Of a stretch of 64,000 nt of DNA, positions 52,311 to 60,479 are shown piece by piece. Each line of letters starts with the position of its first letter. The first letter of the stretch is position 1. The stretch is from Actinoplanes oblitus (lineage in GTDB: Bacteria > Actinomycetota > Actinomycetes > Mycobacteriales > Micromonosporaceae), in NCBI RefSeq assembly GCF_030252345.1, contig NZ_CP126980.1:6773501-6837500 (forward strand). Reading direction: 5' to 3'. A model generated the notes under the pieces. The model saw nothing but the letters and a program-made list of their open reading frames with translations, did not search any database and was not told the origin of the DNA. A program made the position numbers and the translations under genes.

Positions 52311-53168
52311 GTGAGCGATCAGCAGTCACCCCCGCCGAGCCCGGGGACGCCGCCGGCCGACCCGACGCTGCCGGCCTTCCCCGGGGCGAACGAGGCGACC
52401 ACCGTGAACCCGGTGCCCGCGGACCCGCCGACGACCCCCTACGCGCCGCCAGGCACCCCGCCCACCGCTTACCTGCCGCCCGGCGAGCCGACGAGCCCCT
52501 ACCAGCCGCCGGCGCCCACCACGCCGTTCCCGGCACCCGGCTTCCCGGCGGCGACCAGCCCCGCGCCCGGCTTCCCGGCGGCGGCTCACCCGGAGCCCGG
52601 CCAGCCCGCGCCGAGCCAGCCGCGCCCCGCCTACCCGACGCCCGGCTACACCGCACCGGACCCGGGTTACGCCGCACCGGACCCCGGCTACCCGCATCAG
52701 GGTTACGCCGCACCGGCCACCGGCTATCCGCATCAGGGCTACGGAGCGCCCGGATATCCCCCGGCCGCGTATCAGGGTCAGCCCGGCCCGGCCTACCCGC
52801 CGGCCGCCTACGGAGCGCCCGGCTACGGAGCCCCCGGTTACGACCCGGCCACCGGATACCCGCCGGTCCCCTACGGCCCGCCGCCCGGCTACCCGTCGCC
52901 CTACCAGGCCTTCCCGGCCGCCCCGGTCGGCGAGACCAACAGGTACGCCACCCTCTCGCTGGTCACCGGCATCATCGGCCTGTTCCCGCTCGGCCTGATC
53001 TTCGGGTTCATCGCGGTCTCCCAGATCAACAAGACCCGGCAGCCGGGCCGCGGCCAGGCGATCGCCGGCATCCTCACCTCCGGCGCCTGGATGTACGCCG
53101 CCTACATCGTCATCTCGTTCTGGGTCGGCCTCGACCAGGCGGGCGTGGCTGACACCACGGGCTTCTGA
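52311..53168 (+). CDS. DUF4190 membrane protein with Pro/Tyr/Gly-rich N-terminal region
   Basis: A 285-residue protein. Residues 1-205 are disordered and rich in Pro, Gly and Tyr, with recurring GYxxPGY/PHQGYAAP units. Residues about 210-280 form a DUF4190 two-helix domain (YATLSLVTGIIGLFPLGLIF, then QAIAGILTSGAWMYAAYIVI). Such proteins are common in actinomycete envelopes; the N-terminal region probably binds partners in the cytoplasm. The start is GTG 52311, preceded at six bases by TAACGT, a TANNNT -10, so the mRNA may be leaderless. Confidence 0.85.
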   Translation: MSDQQSPPPSPGTPPADPTLPAFPGANEATTVNPVPADPPTTPYAPPGTPPTAYLPPGEPTSPYQPPAPTTPFPAPGFPAATSPAPGFPAAAHPEPGQPAPSQPRPAYPTPGYTAPDPGYAAPDPGYPHQGYAAPATGYPHQGYGAPGYPPAAYQGQPGPAYPPAAYGAPGYGAPGYDPATGYPPVPYGPPPGYPSPYQAFPAAPVGETNRYATLSLVTGIIGLFPLGLIFGFIAVSQINKTRQPGRGQAIAGILTSGAWMYAAYIVISFWVGLDQAGVADTTGF

Positions 53169-53302
53169 GCCGGGCCGCGGCGCGTCCCGGCCGCTCCGGC
53201 TGAACCAGCAGCCGGGCACCGGGACCGCGCCGGGTCCGGACACGGGCCGGGCGGCGCTCCCGGACCCCGGCGGACCCGCACGACACGCGCCGCGGTCCGC
53301 CG

Positions 53303-53332
53303 GTGGCAGCGGCCTCGCGGGCCGGCTGCCAC
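53303..53332. terminator. Hairpin between convergent DUF4190 and acyl-CoA oxidase genes
   Basis: GTGGCAGC (53303-53310) pairs with GCTGCCAC (53325-53332), extended by GGCC/GGCC with one bulged G, around a short TCGCG loop. It suits bidirectional termination. Confidence 0.6.
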
Positions 53333-53360
53333 GGGGCTCCGAGTCGTACCGGAAAAGGAA

Positions 53361-55334
53361 TCACGCGGTCGTGACGCGCGCGTCCTCCTCGGCCATCGCC
53401 TCCTGGCGGCCGGGCTCCTCGCGCAGGATCGCGGCGTTGAGCCACTCGTCCGGGATGGCGAACGCGTCGACGAGCGTGCGCAGGTGCGGGCGCAGCTCCG
53501 CGAGCAGGTCGTTGATCACCGTGGTGATCGCCTTGGAGCGGGCCGGGGTGAGCCGGCCGTGTTCCAGGAACCAGCCCTTGTCGGCCTCGATGGTGACCAG
53601 CGCGTAGAGGTCGCAGACCCGGTTCAGCAGGGTCTGCGCGGCCGGGTCGGTGGTCCGCTCGATGCCGGCGACGAACGCCTCCAGGGTGATCCGGTCGATG
53701 TGCGCGGTAGCGGTCTTCAGCACGTGGTCCTGCACGTCGTTGAAGATCTCGAACGGGCGGTCCTTCTTGGTCGCGGCGCCGTTGCGCAGGCGCCGGATGG
53801 CGCCCTCCAGCACATGCTTCTCGCGGTCCTCGAACATGGTCAGGTGCCAGCCACGGTCGGTGACCGCCACCTCCTCGTCGCGGCCCGGCACCGCGCCGAC
53901 CAGCCGCTGGATCAGCCCGCGAGCCGCGGTGCGCTCCAGCACCATCTCCCGGACCTGCTCGGCGACGAAGGTGGCCCGGCCCCAGCCGTCCAGCGAGCCG
54001 AAGGCGTCCCGGTAGCCGGTCAGCAGGCCCTTCGCGACCAGCTGCAACAGCACTGTGTTGTCGCCCTCGAAGGTGGTGAACACGTCGGTGTCGGCCTTCA
54101 GCGCGGGCAGCCGGTTCTCCGACAGGTAGCCGGCGCCGCCGCACGCCTCCCGGCACATCTGGATGGTGTGCGTGGCGTGCCAGGTCTGCATCGCCTTCAG
54201 CCCGGCGGCGCGGGACTCCAGCTCGCGCTGGCGGTGCTCGTCGACCGGGCCGGACCCGGTCTGCACGTCGGCCAGGGTGCCGACGAGCTCCTCCTGAGCG
54301 AACGCGTAGGCGTACGAGGTGGCCAGCGCCGGCAGGAGTTTGCGCTGGTGGGCGAGGTAGTCGTTGAGCGCCACCTCGCGGTCCTCGCCGGGCACCCCGA
54401 ACTGCCGGCGGATGTCGCCGTAACGGATCGCGATGGTCAGCGCCGCCCGGGTCGCCGCCGACGCCGCGCCACCGACGGTGACCCGCCCGCGGACCAGCGT
54501 GCCGAGCATCGTGAAGAAGCGGCGGGTGTCGTTGTCGATCGGGCTGGAGTACGTGCCGTCGGCGGCGACCTGGCCGTACCGGTCCAGCAGCATGTCCCGG
54601 GGCACCGTCACGTGGTCGAAGCTGATCCGGCCGTTGTCCACGCCGAGCAGGCCCGCCTTGTGCCCGGCGTCGCTGAGCGTGACCCCCGGCATCGGGTTGC
54701 CGTCGGCGTCCCGGATCGGCACCAGCCAGGCGTGCACGCCACGGTTGCGCCCCTGGGTGATCAGCTGGGCGAAGACCACCGCCATCCGGCCGTCCCGCGC
54801 CGCGTTGCCGATGTAGTCCTTGCGGGCCGCCTGGTGCGGGGTGTGCAGGTCGAAGGTCTCGGTGTCCGGGTCGTAGACGCAGGTCGTCCGCAGTTTCTGC
54901 ACGTCCGAGCCGTGGCCGGTCTCGGTCATCGCGAAGCAGCCCATGATCTCGGTGGCGATGATCCCGCGCAGGTAGGCCTCGTGGTGCCGCTCGGTGCCGA
55001 GCGCCACCACGGCGCCGCCGAACAGCCCCCACTGCACGCCCGCCTTCACCATCAGGGACAGGTCGGCGTAGGCCAGCATCTCGGCGGCCACCACCGAGCC
55101 GCCCGGGTCGTCCGACCCGCCGTAGACCTTCGGGAACGCCGAGGCCACCCCGATGTCGGTGGGGATCCGGCGGATGAGCGCGCTGATCCGGTCCCGGGCC
55201 TCGTCGCCGGTCTCACCGTGCACGGCGGCGAAACCGGTCTTGCCGAGCTTGTCCCGCACCGCTTGCCGGATGTGCGCCCACCGCCCGTCCAGGGCTTCCT
55301 GAAGGCGGGCCGCGTCGATGGAGTCGCCGATCAT
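53361..55334 (-). CDS. Acyl-CoA oxidase/dehydrogenase
   Basis: A 657-residue flavoprotein of acyl-CoA oxidase length. The middle domain has CFAMTETGHGSDVQKLRTTC and the C-terminal domain RYGDIRRQFG, MCREACGGAGYLSENRL and TTFEGDNTVLLQLVAKGLL, where the Glu of TFEGDN is the likely catalytic base. It would form trans-2-enoyl-CoA from acyl-CoA with FAD in the first step of beta-oxidation, with oxygen as acceptor if a true oxidase. ATG 55334; transcribed singly, 82 bases downstream of the PIN gene on the same strand. Confidence 0.9.
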   Translation of the reverse strand: MIGDSIDAARLQEALDGRWAHIRQAVRDKLGKTGFAAVHGETGDEARDRISALIRRIPTDIGVASAFPKVYGGSDDPGGSVVAAEMLAYADLSLMVKAGVQWGLFGGAVVALGTERHHEAYLRGIIATEIMGCFAMTETGHGSDVQKLRTTCVYDPDTETFDLHTPHQAARKDYIGNAARDGRMAVVFAQLITQGRNRGVHAWLVPIRDADGNPMPGVTLSDAGHKAGLLGVDNGRISFDHVTVPRDMLLDRYGQVAADGTYSSPIDNDTRRFFTMLGTLVRGRVTVGGAASAATRAALTIAIRYGDIRRQFGVPGEDREVALNDYLAHQRKLLPALATSYAYAFAQEELVGTLADVQTGSGPVDEHRQRELESRAAGLKAMQTWHATHTIQMCREACGGAGYLSENRLPALKADTDVFTTFEGDNTVLLQLVAKGLLTGYRDAFGSLDGWGRATFVAEQVREMVLERTAARGLIQRLVGAVPGRDEEVAVTDRGWHLTMFEDREKHVLEGAIRRLRNGAATKKDRPFEIFNDVQDHVLKTATAHIDRITLEAFVAGIERTTDPAAQTLLNRVCDLYALVTIEADKGWFLEHGRLTPARSKAITTVINDLLAELRPHLRTLVDAFAIPDEWLNAAILREEPGRQEAMAEEDARVTTA

Positions 55335-55416
55335 GCTGAAAAGCTAAGCACGCGTTCAGGAACTCCGCCCGCGGCCGGCGCACTCTGTGGGAAAGACCGC
55401 GCCCGCCGCCGAGTGC

Positions 55417-55821
55417 TCAGGTAAGCAGAACCAGACCTGGGAAGTTCTCGAAGTGTCGCCGGTTCAGCGTCAGCAGCGGGGCGTTGTGGTAGATCGCTGT
55501 GGCACAAATCCACAGGTCATTGGTCTGACTGTTGTGACCGAGCGGGTGACCGGCCTGCTGTGCCTGATGTTTCAGACGGCCCCAGAGCCGGGCGAGATCC
55601 TGGTCGAACGGGGCGACGACGTAACGCCGGATCGCCTCCTCGAGCCGGTCGACTCGCCGCTGGCCCCACCCGGCCTTGGCCGCACCGAAATGCACCTCCG
55701 CGACAGTGGTGAAACTGATGACCGGGACCGCGGCGGCCAAATGCGAACCCAGTGACTCGGTGGCGGCAGTGTTGAAGGACAGGTGCGAGAAGGCGTCGGT
55801 GTCGACGATCACGAACTTCAT
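55417..55821 (-). CDS. PIN-domain ribonuclease (VapC-like toxin)
   Basis: A 134-residue PIN domain. Acidic residues are Asp7 (VIVDTDAFS), Glu42 (TVAEVHFG), Asp102 (QTNDLWICATA) and a final Asn120/His123 region (LTLNRRHFENF). The layout matches VapC toxins, which cut tRNA or rRNA using Mg. ATG 55821 overlaps the upstream stop by four bases, the toxin-antitoxin arrangement with the partner first. The partner is not a short VapB but a 294-residue protein, which is unusual. Confidence 0.9.
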   Translation of the reverse strand: MKFVIVDTDAFSHLSFNTAATESLGSHLAAAVPVISFTTVAEVHFGAAKAGWGQRRVDRLEEAIRRYVVAPFDQDLARLWGRLKHQAQQAGHPLGHNSQTNDLWICATAIYHNAPLLTLNRRHFENFPGLVLLT

Positions 55822-56702
55822 GCGTCACCCAGACGCGCGGAGCGGACGGCGGCCAGGAACGCCTCGAAATCCTCGACAGCGGATCCCCCGAGGTCGTCGA
55901 GCGAGTCCACCGGACGGATCCCCTGCTCGCGAGCCAGATCGCTGAGCGATCTCGGCCGAGCTGTTTGCAGCATCCCCAACCGGGTCAGGTGCAGCACATG
56001 AACCGAGACACCATTGGGGTCGAGTTCGCCCCTTCCCTCGGCCATCACCATCTGATCCATCGCGTCGAGGACGGCATCCCGCAGGTCCGGCGCGAAATCG
56101 CACAGAACACTGCCAGCGTAGGTGTCGACGCGGCACCGGAGCCCGGCAGGCGAGAAGTCGCCCATGTGCAACCGGCCCACCACGGTGACCATCTGCTGAA
56201 CCGATTCCGTCTGCACTGACCGAACCGCCTTCTGTAATGCCTCGTCGAGAGTGAACCGGACTCTTCCGCCGCGCGAGAACTCGATGCCCGTCACGCCGCC
56301 GGCACTGATGCCACCGGTCAAATCACGAATACCGTTGACGACCTGCGGAGTGAAGTGCGGCGGGAGTGTCGACGGGTCCCGGTGGAGACTTCCGACGCCC
56401 GCCTCCAGAACATCGAGTGAGGTGCTCAGCAGGTCGTCGAGCCCGTGCTGGCCGGTGCGGGAGATATGGAGCACGGCCGAGCCCGACGCAAAACCCACGA
56501 AGTCCAGCCGGACAGCGTCGACGATCTCCCGCGGCCGGCGGCCCGGACGGCTGGTGTTGCCGCTCAGGCTCAGCGCGATCCTTTCGAGCGACGCCTGCAG
56601 CCCACCCGCGAGGCGAGCCAACTCCGAGAGCGGCAAGCGACCGCCCTCCGTCGCCGGACCGACAGCACGGACAACGAGGTCCTCGCCCACTGATTCGGTC
56701 AT
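55818..56702 (-). CDS. Large PIN-toxin partner of unknown family (probable antitoxin)
   Basis: A 294-residue protein from ATG 56702, with GGAGG eight bases upstream. The body (1-245) is an alpha/beta protein with LPLSELARLAGGLQASLERI, VRLDFVGFASGSAVLHI and VQQMVTVVGRLHMGDFSPAG; I recognise no named family. The last 45 residues (SLSDLAREQGIRPVDSLDDL, then AVEDFEAFLAAVRS) strongly resemble the toxin-wrapping C-terminal tail of VapB-type antitoxins. It precedes and overlaps the PIN gene. I infer an antitoxin whose N-terminal DNA-binding part is replaced by a large sensory or regulatory domain. Confidence 0.7.
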   Translation of the reverse strand: MTESVGEDLVVRAVGPATEGGRLPLSELARLAGGLQASLERIALSLSGNTSRPGRRPREIVDAVRLDFVGFASGSAVLHISRTGQHGLDDLLSTSLDVLEAGVGSLHRDPSTLPPHFTPQVVNGIRDLTGGISAGGVTGIEFSRGGRVRFTLDEALQKAVRSVQTESVQQMVTVVGRLHMGDFSPAGLRCRVDTYAGSVLCDFAPDLRDAVLDAMDQMVMAEGRGELDPNGVSVHVLHLTRLGMLQTARPRSLSDLAREQGIRPVDSLDDLGGSAVEDFEAFLAAVRSARLGDA

Positions 56703-56951
56703 TGAACTCACCTCCGGCCTGCTCGCCGGTCCATCATGCACGACTTGGACCCCCGCAAACCGACCACTGATGCTTTCCTTCCTCCCGCGACTGGCGTCCC
56801 TCGCAAGCGATCCTGTCCTGGGCGAGGCGCCAATGCCGGTTCGGGCGGTCGAAGGGATCGAAGTCGGGCTCCGCTAGGGTCCAGCTCTCGGTGAGCACCT
56901 GAGTCCCCGACGGTTGGTTCCGCGGGCCGTCCGGTGGGTAACTGCGGCCAC

Positions 56952-57338
56952 GTGGCAGATCTGGATGAAGAGACGATCGCGTACGCGCATCGCATGTTCG
57001 ACCTGGCGCGGGCCGGGGACACCGCCGAGCTGATCAGCAACGTCGCCGCCGGTCTGCCGCCCAACCTCACCAACGACAAGGGCGACACGCTGCTGATCCT
57101 CGCGGCCTACCACAACCACCCGGACACGGTGGCCGCCCTGCTGGAGCACGGCGCCGACCCGGACCGGGTGAACGACCGTGGCCAGTCCGCGCTCTCGGCC
57201 GCCGTCTTCCGGCAGAACCCGGCCACCGTGCGGGTCCTGCTCGGGGCGGGCGCCGATCCGCACGCCGGCACCCCCTCCGCGCTCGCCACCGCGGAGTATT
57301 TCCAGCTTCCCGAGATGGCCCGGCTGCTGCAGGCCTGA
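56952..57338 (+). CDS. Ankyrin-repeat protein
   Basis: A 128-residue protein with three to four ankyrin repeats: FDLARAGDTAELISNVAAGL, NDKGDTLLILAAYHNHPDTV then AALLEHGADPDRV, NDRGQSALSAAVFRQNPATV then RVLLGAGADPHAG, and a capping helix. It likely mediates protein contacts. GTG 56952 gives a normal cap (MADLDEETI); GTG 56934 would add six residues. No ribosome site decides between them. It faces away from the PIN locus with about 250 bp between. Confidence 0.85.
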   Translation: MADLDEETIAYAHRMFDLARAGDTAELISNVAAGLPPNLTNDKGDTLLILAAYHNHPDTVAALLEHGADPDRVNDRGQSALSAAVFRQNPATVRVLLGAGADPHAGTPSALATAEYFQLPEMARLLQA

Positions 57339-57379
57339 CGGGGTCGCGCGCGGGCGCCGACCTTTCACCTGGCCGGCGG

Positions 57380-57500
57380 ATGGAGCAGGCGAAACGGCGC
57401 ACCCTCTACCACCGGGTCGCCGGCGGCAGTGTCTAGCGGCTCGCGGCGCTCAGCGACGGCATCTTCGCCGTCACCATGACGCTACTGGTGCTGGACCCGC
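57380..57500 (+). pseudogene. TMEM175 (DUF1211) channel remnant with nonsense codon
   Basis: From ATG 57380 the frame reads MEQAKRRTLYHRVAGGSV, hits TAG at 57434, and continues RLAALSDGIFAVTMTLLVLD, the hallmark first helix of TMEM175-type potassium channels (R-x3-SDGIFAI-T-L). Similarity stops after about 15 more residues; the expected remaining five helices are missing. The 3' part has been replaced by the convergent small membrane gene. It is a truncated, inactivated gene. Confidence 0.75.
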
Positions 57501-57517
57501 ACGTGCCGGTGATGGCG

Positions 57518-57793
57518 TCACTCTTCGCCAGCACCGAGGTGCCACGGAACGACCAGCGGGTGACGCTCCTCGTCGCGCGCGGCGAGCCCCTCCATCGATC
57601 GCAGGTACTGACGACGGCTGATGCCACCGTCCAGCAGCTGGCCGCAGAGGACGCCCTCCAGGCTCTGCGGGGCGAAGAACGACTCGGGCACGACCAGCGG
57701 ATCCGCCGCCGCCCGGGCCTCGGCGCGGACGCCGTGCACCGCGAGCACGCAGGCGGCGGCCAGGACCAGGATGAGCAGGAAGAGGACTAGCAT
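57518..57793 (-). CDS. Small membrane protein with SHOCT-like tail
   Basis: A 91-residue protein with one N-terminal helix (1-22, LVLFLLILVLAAACVLAVHG). The C-terminal LEGVLCGQLLDGGISRRQYL resembles a SHOCT motif (short helical C-terminal domain, L-x-G-x-I-T-x-x-E/QY). ATG 57793 is chosen over a GTG two codons upstream. It follows the PhzF-like gene by 61 bases on the same strand. Its function is unknown. Confidence 0.6.
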   Translation of the reverse strand: MLVLFLLILVLAAACVLAVHGVRAEARAAADPLVVPESFFAPQSLEGVLCGQLLDGGISRRQYLRSMEGLAARDEERHPLVVPWHLGAGEE

Positions 57794-57854
57794 CGCCACC
57801 GCCTTGTCGGTTCCGGGACGGGCTGCGTTCGCCCGCCTCGACAAAGCAAACGGA

Positions 57855-58649
57855 TCACAAGGCGTATCGGTTCGACGGTTTCGGGTTTTGCCCGCGGGCA
57901 ACTCCACCGGCCTGCGGGCGGCCACCGGCCAGCCGGGCCAGCACCGTCGCCGGGCGCCCCAGCGCGTCGCCCATGTCGGCGGCGAGCGACCCCGCCCCGA
58001 GCGAGACGAGCAGGCAGGACGTGCTGTTCGCGTTGGCGATGTCCTCCGGTACGCCGATCGACGGCGCGAACATCCGGGCCGCCAGCCGGCCACCGTCCTC
58101 GACCGGGCTGTGGACGTAGCAGCCGAGCAGGCCCGCGGCGTCGCAGGCCCGGCGCAGCGCGTCGACGTCCGGGCGCAGCCCGGCCAGCACGGTGCGTGAC
58201 GTGACCGGGACGAGCAGCCGCCATCGCCCGGTCGAGGCGGCCCGTACGCCGGGCGCGGACGGGTCCAGTCCGAGCGCGGCGAGCACCGGTTCCACCCCGC
58301 TCGGCTCGCGCAGCGTCACCGGGGCCTGCTCGAACCAGGCCTCGGTGCCCTCGGCCCAGCCGTGGAAGGTCCGCCCGGACACCCGCAGGACGAACTCGCC
58401 GTCCCGGCCGAGGCGGTCGGCGAGCCAGGCCAGCGCCGCGACGGTGCCGTGGCCGCAGGCGGGCAACTCCCCCGTCGAGGTGAAGAACCGTACGTCGGCA
58501 ACGTCGTCACCCACCGTGACGAACGCCCCGTGCGACGCGCCGCTGCGCCGGACGGCGAGCGCGCGGGCCGCGTCCGGCATCGGCGTGTCGTCGATGACCA
58601 GGGTCGGGCTGCCGCCCCGGCCGTCGCGCAGGCAGGCGTCCACGATCAT
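57855..58649 (-). CDS. PhzF-family protein (isomerase/epimerase-like)
   Basis: A 264-residue PhzF-fold protein: N-terminal MIVDACLRDGRGGSPTLVID (GGSP where most have GNP), VRFFTSTGELPACGHGTVAA (the conserved CGHGT/A motif with nearby Glu), and C-terminal RMFAPSIGVPEDIANANSTS. The usual SET motif with the catalytic Glu is ASHG here, so catalysis may differ. ATG 58649. It is divergent from the cslA gene with about 150 bp between and has no clear functional link to it. Confidence 0.82.
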   Translation of the reverse strand: MIVDACLRDGRGGSPTLVIDDTPMPDAARALAVRRSGASHGAFVTVGDDVADVRFFTSTGELPACGHGTVAALAWLADRLGRDGEFVLRVSGRTFHGWAEGTEAWFEQAPVTLREPSGVEPVLAALGLDPSAPGVRAASTGRWRLLVPVTSRTVLAGLRPDVDALRRACDAAGLLGCYVHSPVEDGGRLAARMFAPSIGVPEDIANANSTSCLLVSLGAGSLAADMGDALGRPATVLARLAGGRPQAGGVARGQNPKPSNRYAL

Positions 58650-58805
58650 CCGTCCAGCTTCCACGATCGGGTAGCGGGGATGTCCAGTCCCGGCCCGGCT
58701 GACTACTGTCCAGTTGTGCCCGGAAAAATCCGGTTCACCTCTGAAAAATCGGTATATGCCTGCTGGATCGACCGGGCCATCTGTCCACATTGCTCAGGGA
58801 GCACG

Positions 58806-60479
58806 ATGCCCTACGACTACGACAGCTTCAGCCGCCTGGCCGGTCCCGCCGACCCGGTCCCGACGGGCGACTACCGGGTCCGGCTGCGGCCGCTGACCCG
58901 GCACCGCCCGATCCGCAACCTCCTGCTCACGAGTCTCGCGTTTCTCCTGGAGGCCACGTTCTTCGGCTGGCTGCTCACCAAGGCCGACCTGTCCGGTGGC
59001 GGCCTCGCCCCGGCGATGATCGCCCTGATCGAACTGTTCCGGCTGGTCAACGTGGTCACGCTGTGCCTGGCCACGCTGCGCGCCAGGGACCCGGTGCCGG
59101 TACCGCCGGATCCGGGCCTGCGGGTCGCCTTCCTCACCACCATCGTCCCCGGCAAGGAGCCGATCGAGATGGTCGAGCAGACCCTGCGGGCGGCCACCCG
59201 GATCCGCGGCGACCACGACGTCTGGCTGCTCGACGAGGGCGACGACGACGAGGTCAAGAAGATGTGCGCGAGCGCCGGCGTCCGGCACTTCAGCCGCCGG
59301 GGCGTGGCCCGGTGGAACACTCCGGGCGGCGGCTTCAAGGCGAAGACCAAGCACGGCAACTACAACGCCTGGGTGGACGCGCACGGTGACGACTACGACG
59401 TGTTCGTCTCGGTCGACCCGGATCACGTGCCGCTGCCGTCGTTCTGCGAGCGGCTGCTCGGCTACTTCCGCGACCCGGACGTCGCGTTCGTGGTCGGCCC
59501 GCAGATCTACGGCAACTACGACAACCTGGTGACCCGCTGGGCCGAGTCGCAGCAGTACCTGTTCCACTCGCTGCTGCAGCGGGCCGGCAACCGGCTGGGC
59601 GCGCCGATGCTGGTCGGCACGAACAACGCGGTGCGGATCGCGGCGCTGCGCGGTATCGGCGGGCTGCAGGACTCGATCACCGAGGACATGGCGACCAGCC
59701 TGGCCCTGCACGCCACCCGTAACCCGGTGACCGGAAACCGCTGGCGCTCGGTCTACACCCCGGACGTCCTGGCCGTCGGTGAGGGCCCGTCCGCCTGGAC
59801 CGACTACTTCAGCCAGCAGCACCGCTGGTCGCGCGGCACCGACGAGGTCTGCGTCACCGGTTTCCTCGCCAAGATTCCCCAGCTCGGGGTACGCCGGACG
59901 CTGCACTACGCGTTGTTGATGGCGTACTACCCGATGACCGCCGTGGCGTGGCTGCTCGGCACCGCCACCGCCGTCGCCCACATCGTCCTCGGCGTCCGCG
60001 GCGTGCAGGTGCCGCAGCAGATGTGGTCGATGCTGTACGTGGACGCGGCGATGTTCCAGGTCGGCCTCTACCTGTGGAACCGCCGGCACAACGTGAGCCC
60101 GCACGAGGAGGCCGGGTCGTCCGGGCTGACCGGGATGCTGCTCTCCACCCTGTGCGCGCCGATCTACGTGGCGTCGTTCCGGCAGACGCTGCTGCGCCGG
60201 CGGGCCGGGTTCGTGGTCACGCCGAAGGGCGACTCGGCCAGCCCGGATCGGGTGAGCACGTTCCGGACCCATCTGAGCTGGGCGGCGTTCTTCGCGGTAC
60301 TGCTCGTGACGGCGGTGGCGACCGGGCGTACGCACGGGCTGATGTGGCTGTGGCCGGCGCTGAACCTCACGCTCTGCCTGACCCCGATCGCCCTGTGGCG
60401 TCTCACGCCGCGACCCGCCCCGGCACCGGTGAAGATCCCCGCACAACGCACGGAAGAGCCCCTGAGGACGTACGCATGA
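58806..60479 (+). CDS. cslA: Cellulose-synthase-like GT2 glycosyltransferase CslA
   Basis: A 557-residue processive GT2 enzyme. Two N-terminal helices (about 38-58, 68-88) precede the catalytic domain with DEGDDDE, VDPDHVPL (Asp204, Asp206), ITED (Asp294) and the QQHRW motif (Gln337-Trp341). Three to five C-terminal helices form the channel. It probably polymerises a beta-glucan, as described for CslA in Streptomyces. ATG 58806 follows GGGAG. The stop overlaps the glxA start (ATGA), the conserved cslA-glxA pairing. Confidence 0.9.
   Translation: MPYDYDSFSRLAGPADPVPTGDYRVRLRPLTRHRPIRNLLLTSLAFLLEATFFGWLLTKADLSGGGLAPAMIALIELFRLVNVVTLCLATLRARDPVPVPPDPGLRVAFLTTIVPGKEPIEMVEQTLRAATRIRGDHDVWLLDEGDDDEVKKMCASAGVRHFSRRGVARWNTPGGGFKAKTKHGNYNAWVDAHGDDYDVFVSVDPDHVPLPSFCERLLGYFRDPDVAFVVGPQIYGNYDNLVTRWAESQQYLFHSLLQRAGNRLGAPMLVGTNNAVRIAALRGIGGLQDSITEDMATSLALHATRNPVTGNRWRSVYTPDVLAVGEGPSAWTDYFSQQHRWSRGTDEVCVTGFLAKIPQLGVRRTLHYALLMAYYPMTAVAWLLGTATAVAHIVLGVRGVQVPQQMWSMLYVDAAMFQVGLYLWNRRHNVSPHEEAGSSGLTGMLLSTLCAPIYVASFRQTLLRRRAGFVVTPKGDSASPDRVSTFRTHLSWAAFFAVLLVTAVATGRTHGLMWLWPALNLTLCLTPIALWRLTPRPAPAPVKIPAQRTEEPLRTYA

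Noticed and set aside
29933..53350. Short GTACCGAAAA-like motif seen near 29936, 44427 and 53346
   Set aside because: Only ten loosely matching bases at unrelated positions relative to genes; could be chance in 64 kb.
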